Shown in pieces: positions 19,691-27,669 of a DNA stretch of 27,669 nucleotides (position 1 is its first letter; the number at the start of each line of letters is the position of its first letter). This DNA is from Apostichopus californicus (lineage: Eukaryota; Echinodermata; Holothuroidea; Aspidochirotida; Stichopodidae), in NCBI GenBank assembly GCA_020650975.1, contig JAIPMN010013308.1, positions 1 to 27,669 of the forward strand, written 5' to 3'. The notes under the pieces were generated by a model. It worked only from the letters and a program-made list of their open reading frames with translations. It ran no database searches and was not told where the DNA came from. The translations under genes and the position numbers were made by a program.

Positions 19691-20024
19691 GTAAGTGTAA
19701 AAAAAACTCCTTTTTTTAAGGGTAATGACGTCAATAAATCTTGCAAGCCTCTATTGTTCTTAGTGGTACAGACTCTTATCGTATGAAAAAAAAAACGTTT
19801 GTAATATTGTTGTTACATTGGAATCTCGATGTGAGACTAATACTTTAAATATCAGTTCTAGTTCATGAGAGCGGACAAGAGTCAATATTACAAATCTACG
19901 TTTTTGATAAAATCACAAATCAACATAAAACGGTATTTTTAGTCAGTCAGAGAAAGTTGGATATGCGTTTCTTGTAAGGATATTAATATAATAATTGTCA
20001 ATCTACTTTCAGAACAACTCGAAA

Positions 20025-20709
20025 ATGTCATCGCCGTCTTGCCCTAAATGTAAACATCCACTTTCAACGTATCTACTTCCACATAATGCAAGCCAAAGAG
20101 TGCTTGGTTTTGCGTGTTTCAAATGTAAAGTTGAGTGGTTCATTGAAAACCAAGTTCTTAAAACCCATAAAAGCCATACAATTACTCACAAAGAAGTGAC
20201 TTATTACGAGGCAATACCATCACTTTCGCAAAAGCCTACTTTAGAAAAAAGTAGAGGCCATCGCTGATCTCAAAAGAGGAGATCAACTTGTGTGGGAAGT
20301 AGTATACGAACACCATGCAATTGTATCCGATGTTCATAGGTCATCGTATGAGGTGATTCATTTCGCTCGAGGCGATGGCACTAAGGAAGTCAAACTTAGA
20401 AAGGATCATTACAACGGCTTGGAAAAAGCAGAAGTGGCTAAATTCGGTTCAGATAGCACATACGACCCACTTGTCATCATATCTCGTGCACTTTATATGT
20501 TTCAACACAAAAAAGAACAAAAATATGATTTATTTAATTTTAACTGTGAATCTTTTGCAAATTTCTGCTCCACTGGGGTCTTTAAGTCTTTTCAAGCAGA
20601 GGGACGCGTATCGCGCATAGCAAAAACAAGCTCACGAACAGGGGGAAGCTCTTCGTGCCCACAAACAGGGATAAACTCTTCCCACAGTAGTTCATGCGTT
20701 GTTTCTTAA
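20025..20709 (+). CDS. Zinc ribbon plus LRAT-domain protein, with a one-base frame break
   Basis: The start is the ATG at 20025, 12 bases after the acceptor at 20012. The first frame (to 20267) encodes a Cys4 zinc ribbon, CPKC (residues 6-9) and CFKC (31-34), then a basic stretch. The second frame, from about 20251 to the stop at 20707-20709, is an LRAT domain: LKRGDQLVWEVVYEHHAIV with the catalytic His at 20311-20313, a second His in YEVIHF (20359-20361), and the catalytic Cys in FNCESFANFCSTG (20545-20547). LRAT-family enzymes (LRAT, HRASLS/PLAAT) use this His-His-Cys set to move acyl groups between phospholipids and acceptors; the substrate here is unknown. The Ser/Gly-rich tail has no membrane helix. 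The two frames are one base apart, and the break fits an A6 run at 20245-20250. This could be a sequencing error, a polymorphism or a young pseudogene; an intron is less likely because no donor keeps the frame. Confidence 0.83.
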
Positions 20710-21720
20710 AATTATTAAAACAAACGGCTTGGTAATAGACACGAAAACTAATATTTGTTTCACGCATTGCATTAAAACCACTACAAGAGCTTACCAAAAT
20801 TGAGTATTTGGCATGTGCATTACGCGTAAAATGTAAGATATACAGACCGGTTGAACTTATTACGATGTATGCTGAATTACCTATTACATAAACGGTCCTT
20901 GTTAATTTTGCGTTGTTTGAGATCAATAGTGATCAAATTCTAAAGGCTTTTAAGTACAATAACAAAATATGTTCGCTTTTTTTGTATCATGATGAGTTGA
21001 TTTGAGTAGTATTAAACCTTTAGATTATTGTTGATCAAATGTTATTTGTGGTCAACTTAGGCGTTATTGATTAACTTTTATTTTTTAAGGGCAATTTACA
21101 AAATGCGAAGCATTGTTACCAAGGCATATCATTACTTTGAAACAGCCGCACGAGGTAGAAAGCACGTGCAGAAAAAAAATTTGGAAAGAGGAAGATACAT
21201 TTCTTCTTCCTGTATAACATAAAACGTATGTGTATGCAACTGTCAGTGTAATTAAACGAAGGTAAACATTCACGACAGTTTAGGCTACTGATGCAATTTA
21301 TAAATCACCAACGTCATATTACGTTTAATGTGTTGGGAAATTAATACAAACTATGATAGTCTCTTAGGGTGAACTTACACCCAGTCAAAAGTATTTAGAT
21401 TTACAACGAAACTAAAACTAGTATGGAAAGAAAAATCCCGATTGCATTAAATGCATGTATATCAGACCCAAACGAAAGAACTTGTTCTCATGTTTTATTG
21501 TGCGGTATTTTCAATAAAAGTTCATATATCATTTAGAAAAAAGAAAATGTAAAAACGAACTAATGAAATAACAGCTGGTACCTCGGAGGTTCTGAAATTA
21601 TATGTATCTTGATTTGTTTACTTGACTTAATTGTAATATTTTGTTAACAGAAAACAGTTTCGTAGGTCTTTATTCTGTTTTACTTGTTAATATTGAAAGA
21701 AAACTTACAATAAATTATGT
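20710..21720 (+). other. Probable 3' UTR and downstream DNA of the LRAT-domain gene
   Basis: No coding signal. Possible poly(A) signals AATAAA are at 21513-21518 and 21709-21714. The end of the transcript cannot be set from sequence alone. Confidence 0.4.
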
Positions 21721-23309
21721 TTTCTTGTACTTTTGCTTGTGTATGGTCATGGTGTTTATTTTCTGATAGTTAATATATGCGCTAAGTATTTAGATCTTTT
21801 AATTATTGGATAAATATTATGACACAAACTTATCTTAAACTCCGCATCTACCCAACAATGTACCAAAGCTATAGGTGTGCCACCATAATGATTACATTGT
21901 TTCTATGTTGGTCTTATACCACACTGTTGTTAATCAGATAAGTCTAATAGTTTTCTTAAGGAATATGTTATCATTATGGGAATGAATAACAGAAAATATA
22001 GTTATTAAAAAACACATTCCAAATAATTAATTAATTTACAATATGGTGATGGGCTGGTGACGAGGGCGACTATGAATATTTGCACATGCATTTGCATTTA
22101 GATTACCTATAAAAGTACTTTTAACGTATTATCTATGCATAGAAAAATAAACTGATCCACTTGTACTTTGTAGTTACTTAATAACTGAACTAAACACTAT
22201 TGTACAGCAGTGGTTAAGCTTAAATTAGGCCATTCGTTAGATTATCAATTGCAAAACCACTCTATTCCTTTCAAAAATCTAATATTATTTTATGTAACAG
22301 TGTGGAGAAGCGAGTATGGATTGCGATGAAACTAAATGTAAATCCAAATTCTTTGACATTTTAATTTTAATCATTTCCTAAAGAAAATTTTCACCATACG
22401 CAGCGTTCGTTAGTTGTTAGTTGTACGCTCTACTAAATTTGAAGATTTGTGCAGATATACAAAAGGCTGACAGTCTCGAGTATGAACATTAGTGTTACTG
22501 CTCTATACGCTGATTTTCTAAGAGGAATATATTTGTTGATGGTGGGGTATAAAAAATAATGAAGATCACTCCGCAAGAATAGATCGCATTCTGTAAAATC
22601 TTTGTTTTTTTTTTAATTTAAATAAGATGCTCGTGAATTTAGACAATAGTTTGGTTCAAACTTCAGGATATTAAGATAACATTCCCACATTTGTGTATTT
22701 TCTCATGTTTATGTATGATGTTATATTGTAATAAAATATTAATGTCATTGAAAAGAGTGAGCGTGGGTGTCATGTTTATACGTAACTATAACTATTCTTA
22801 TTAAGCAAGAAATCATGTTATTTGTTTAGATATGAATTTTACTCCTTGTCGTTTGAGTTAGACCGATCAGACGGAAGTCTCAGAGATAGCTGTACGCACG
22901 TTAGGTTACACGAAAAAAAAACATGAATAATCCATTGCGCTATTCTACTTATCAATGCGATTAACAACACTCTTGAATAATGAATTTATCTACTCAGAAG
23001 CATAGTACAATTAGTTCTATAGATGAGTTATCCCTTTAAACCGCTGTGGTACTCGCTAAAATTGCTAAGGAAGTACACATACAAGTCATATATGAGTTTT
23101 ATATTTATATTCACTAACACAGGAACAAGACGAGTATCTCAAACAACAATGGTGGGTTAAGAGATCATTAGCTTAAAGAATAGTAACTACCAATACAAAA
23201 TGTAAAATATCAGTCCAACGTAAATTCTATATGATTTGAGTTTCCGTGACCAGATTTTGAAGACCGGTGACCTATTTCATCTTCTGAACCTTGTGTAAGG
23301 TCAGAAATT

Positions 23310-23372
23310 GGGACTGATAATGTGAACTTTAAGACTTCCATGACTTTTGGAATTTTTTACCAAATTCCATTG
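23310..23372. mobile_element. Possible fragment of a hAT-like repeat
   Basis: GACTTCCATGACTTTTGGAA and ACCAAATTCCATTGAC resemble subterminal sequence of common hAT-type repeats and are similar in style to 18231-18420. It is short and uncertain. Confidence 0.25.
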
Positions 23373-25621
23373 ACATATAATTTAACTATATTGGAGGGGA
23401 TGAATGACATATTTCAGGTAAGTTAAGTCTAAGGAAGTAGATACACAATTTGTAGCTTCTTTAAAGCTCTGTATACTGACATCCTAGAATTGCCAGAATA
23501 CTGCTAAAATGGCATGCTTAGTTGTTGCTATGTTTATGAGATCCACCAATCTCAATACCAGTGACATGTGTATGAATTGTTTTACAGAACGACAGAACGT
23601 TCTCTTTAAGACAGCTTTCATTGCAAGAGAGAAGATACATACATAGCCTATACTGCACTTGAAATCTGATATTGCCAAAGTTAAAGTTATTTGCAAATAC
23701 TAATGATGTAGAGCTTAATCAATGGAATTTGTCACATCACAGAAATTACGGAAGACAACTGACCAACAAAGATGATTCAATAGATTGAATAACATGAAAC
23801 AGGAAAGTATATAAAATGAATTGCTTAACACTTCATTTACCTTAGTAATGAAACAAATCAAGTTAAAATAATAACAAGTTCACTATCTTCACAAATAAAG
23901 ATATCAGTTAAGCCAAACCGTCATCCAGAAATTTCTAATGCAGTGGCAAAAATATATAATGCAGTGGCAATTTGTTCTCACTTTTAAAGGAAATGACAAA
24001 TGTGTTTTGGACCGCCTTTGGTAAACCTGAAAGAGCATGTAAAATGTAAAAACGTATGCCTACTTACTGAAACTCTGAAAACAAATGGTACTTCTGTGAC
24101 ACACCGAGCTCAGCATTACATACTGAAAACTGCAATGGCAGAGGAATTAATAATACAATTAATACAACCAAATTTGTTTTGAATATGAAATACAGAAAAG
24201 CTACTAAGATACTCAGGTTGTTCCATTTTCCTTTCTACCAGCCTACTGTGTCATGAAAAATGCACCTTATGTGGAGTAAACCCATGAAATCAATGTATTG
24301 CTCTATATACTTTGCTTATCGAGTTAATTTACTATTTTTCAATATCAGGTACAATATGTTGACACAAGTACCATTTAGGTATTATTTTGAATATCAGAGA
24401 ATTTGCAATAACTGTTTTAAACCAGTGTTAAATGTGAAAGAATCCACCCGTTGGTTAAGTCATATCAGTAAGTGAGATGGAAATATACACAAAACTTTGT
24501 CTATTATCTGAAAATAGTTTTACACTGGTGTTGAATCCACCATGCAAACTAATAAATGTAGGTTCATACAAGTACTTCCTGTGACTTTATAAACACTTTT
24601 TAACGATAGCAGTCACAAGATATAAGAAGACCAGCATCCACTAAAAGCAGAATGCAAATGTGCACAGTGGCTCTGCTGCTATACTGTATGCCAAACATTT
24701 AAATAATATTACTGGTTGATGCAGTTTTCTGGTTAAGAATATCATGGGCGGTCACAACATCTAAGATTGTGCAAACTTATGTTTTACAGACTTCTCATGT
24801 TAGCTACTAGATTGCTCACATCTCTTGTAGGCTTCACTGGAGGTATCTTTAGAGAAAAAAACAGTTTCTATGGAGAATATAAGGTATTTTGATCTATTTG
24901 TGTGTGACATGTAAAACATCTAAAATAAAGCCACCAGATTAGTTGGATCAGCTACAAGAGCCGTTGTTCTTCCTAAGCATTAATATATAAAGACTTGGCA
25001 GAAAACAAAGTATCAGCTTCCAAGATAAGAAGTGGTGAAGTGGTGAAGCGGTGTAGCGTTTCTGTCAATAACATAATAAACAAATAATGTCATCAGGGTT
25101 TCAAATAAGTCATTGAACTATTGACCCAAAATAGCTGATCCATTTGTCTGACTCGTCTTATCACTGATCCCAGTCACTGTGTTATTTCACCGAGGAGCAT
25201 TTCCATGATGTCGATAGAGCTATTTTGTTACATAGCAACCCAAGTTTATACTGTAGTATACCTACTTCAAACAGCATGCAAAACAATCTCTACTGTTGAC
25301 TTTGATCAAATACTCCAAAGAAAAATTAAAGAAAATGAATTGTATAAAGAGACCAGAACACCGTTTTCTGTGAGGTTCCTAACGTATTTAAAGATGTGAG
25401 TCTTTATATTTCATATGAACAGAAATATCAATAGTTTTATCTACCCACTAAGCATGATTTATATCCATCATTCAGTTATCATGTACATTGTAAACTGTAG
25501 CTCATATAATAATGTTAAGCCCGGCCCTTCACATATACACAACATGTAAATTTACCACAAATGAACATATACCCGTCATCAACATATATAACAATATATT
25601 AGTTTGAAACCAAATCGACTT

Positions 25622-25695
25622 CAGTTGCAAAATTACAGTTGCAAAACCGACAACCAATTATAAAGTTTCAAACAAGTGCAACTTTCAGTTGCAAA
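25622..25695. repeat. Cluster of CAGTTGCAAA repeats with an inverted pair
   Basis: CAGTTGCAAA occurs at 25622, 25636 and 25686. Next to the third copy, TGCAACT (25677-25683) and AGTTGCA (25687-25693) form a 7-bp stem with loop TTC. The meaning is unknown. Confidence 0.45.
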
Positions 25696-27669
25696 CTTAT
25701 TACAATATGAAGACTTTTACTTTTTACCCCATAACCTCATTAATATTCATAAGATGAGCACAATAGGTAACCAAACATTATTAAGGGCAGGGGCAACTTT
25801 CTGTATTTAAATCAATCAATTTCTCAGGACTGATGTTTATTTTGGAGAAAAACGGAAAGCAATTTCAGATGTGATATCTCCACAATGGTAGTAGTTATTT
25901 TTTACTAGTACTTACTGGCTTAAATTTTCTTCAGATCAATACTCGATTGCATGGTATTTCAAATGGTTTTCAGGTAGTGACTGTGAACAGTATTCTCGAA
26001 AGATATCTTGCTATCGTTTTTAAATTGGTATCTAAAATGTTCCATTAATTGCAACATTGACAAGGGATGTAAGAGTTGATCCACTTTGCAATACATATTC
26101 TTAAAGCATCCTGTTACTAATTTTTCCCAACTAAATTGCAAGAAATCTTACCAAACTGCTTCCATTTTCTTTGTAAATCATGTCCTACTTCAATAGCAAT
26201 GTAATCAGGATATTTATGGCACAAACCCAATTGGACTCTTAAAGAAATAAACAGAATAATAACAAGGTGTAAAGTTACATTGTCTTTTATTATGGCTAAC
26301 ACAAAGAACATCAATATTGTTGGGTGGTAATAAAACATTTTGGTAGTGGTCATTCTGAAAACCAAGAACAGGAAACACTCGATTTACCGGTGCTTGAAAG
26401 ATGCCCCTATTAATTTTTAAGTTATACATAAAACACCACACAGTTTCTTATGATAGTATTTTGTAGTACAAGGATTCACAGATTGCATTCATGTAAGATT
26501 ATCGACAATCACAAGTAATTTAAGTAAAACACCTAACAACTAAAGCCATTAATTGATCACTAAACCTAACTGTGCAGTATATCTGACAGACAAACACACT
26601 GTTAGTCTTGGATTTTAGGTTAAGTGACTCCAGATTATTTGAGGTCGAGTACTTGCGATTGTTAGATTTACATCCCTGAATGGTGTCGCAACTACAATTA
26701 ACGTTGTAAGCAATGACGTCACAGAAACAAATGGTGTAAACAAACGTGATTTCAATATCACAAAATAAAAAAAATATTCAACAGCATTGTAAGAAAATGT
26801 TTTCTCCTACAAAGCTCTAACTTTAAAGGTCATTTAAAAAGGAAGGTTCAGGTTTCTGTCTTCAAATTTGTTTTATCAAGACTTTGATTTTTTTTATCGA
26901 CCCACAAATTCAACACTAGCACTTGCATTTTTTTTGATCGAACGCATCAATGCACAGTAAAAACGCTAGACTTGAGTAAATACGCATTACTTAGGCAAAT
27001 ATTCTCCAACGTAGCGTCGTTGCGAAAAAAAAAGCAAGATCACCTTCTGATTGTTAATTCAAATCCAAAATAACCCTACAAAAAAACGGTCTGGTACATC
27101 ACATACTTCATCAGTCTTATCAACCTAATGCAACCTCCAAATATATTTCCAACCTCTCATCAACTGTGGATAAAATCAATACCCAGTTCTACTTGGAGTG
27201 GCAGACTAAAGTTTGTATCTATTCCAAATAGGCATATGGTATTTATCCAACTTGCCATTCACAAAATTACAAGATTCAGTGTTGGACTTCTGTTGACCTA
27301 CCATAATCATTGGCCAATGCCACAATCACTAGGATTATATCTACTCATTTTGAAAAAAAAGGACATAAAATACACAGTGTCAGTATATCCCTGCATTATA
27401 ATTATTCAATATTTGAACGATGTTGGCCTTTCACCTTCTCTATAGTTAATATCACTTTTGAGAACGATTGGTTACAATATTATATTGTGTGTCTTTGTTG
27501 ACCTTTAACTATGAAAGAACAAGTCCTTGAAAATATCAGATAATTATTTTACGACCAACTCACACACGTCATCTCAAGCAACAACATATAAGAACTAAAG
27601 TACTGTTCAACTGTAACGTTCACCGGTTATGCTGAAAAGTGAGGGTATGTTACCAGAGATGATACATAA

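Larger units (their letters stand above)
21721..27669. other. Intergenic AT-rich DNA, no supported gene
   Basis: Open frames are short (105 codons at most, at 27128-27445) and show no domain or splice pattern. Small features only: a transposon-like patch near 23310-23372, direct repeats of GCAGTGGCAA (about 23940-23970), three CAGTTGCAAA copies at 25622-25695, and TGACGTCA at 26714-26721. Confidence 0.55.

Noticed and set aside
20290..20709. LRAT protein starting with GTG at 20290
   Set aside because: Eukaryotic genes rarely start at GTG, and the LRAT domain begins upstream of it with LKRGDQL in the same frame.
27128..27445. 105-codon frame at the right end
   Set aside because: No recognisable domain, no splice signals considered convincing, and amino-acid content typical of random AT-rich sequence.
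1..27669. CRISPR array, prokaryotic operon or plasmid
   Set aside because: Repeats are transposon ends or degenerate satellites without regular spacers, and all recognised genes are eukaryotic.

Overview
The window looks like AT-rich nuclear DNA from a marine deuterostome invertebrate; an echinoderm would fit, but I cannot fix the species. Three things point there: a spliced-looking eukaryotic gene, a Ty3/gypsy element with integrase placed before reverse transcriptase (the Gmr1-like order, known from deuterostomes), and a DIRS1-like tyrosine-recombinase retrotransposon. Most of the window is intergenic DNA and transposon remains. I see no bacterial genes, no CRISPR array, no rRNA and no convincing tRNA.

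Layout. 1-79 is the edge of a repeat. About 1375-3190 and 8290-9128 are two diverged copies of one repeat. A DIRS1-like element (3191-8054, minus strand) begins at the base where the left copy stops. It keeps both inverted terminal repeats and the internal complementary region, and carries Gag, a truncated RT, RNase H with a methyltransferase-like region, and tyrosine recombinase. All are damaged. Its leader has three small hairpins with the same loop and a compensatory stem change.

9519-16715 is a complete but dead Gmr1-like Ty3/gypsy retrotransposon on the plus strand: LTR, gag, protease, integrase, RT, RNase H, polypurine tract, LTR. The LTRs differ by about 27 substitutions (about 3% by eye) plus a 33-base deletion. 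The coding region has several stops and frameshifts.

17105-17432 holds a 22-bp tandem repeat with higher-order structure and a 21-bp triplet repeat. 17766-17795 is a perfect 13-bp hairpin. 18231 and about 23310 look like hAT-type transposon remnants.

The one host gene I can support lies at about 19620-20709 on the plus strand. A probable 5' UTR exon and a 322-bp intron lead to a coding exon with an N-terminal Cys4 zinc ribbon followed by an LRAT domain. The two parts are out of frame by one base at an A6 run, so this is either a young pseudogene or an assembly error. From 20710 to the end I see AT-rich non-coding sequence with small repeats only.

The two retrotransposons act independently of each other and of the LRAT gene.
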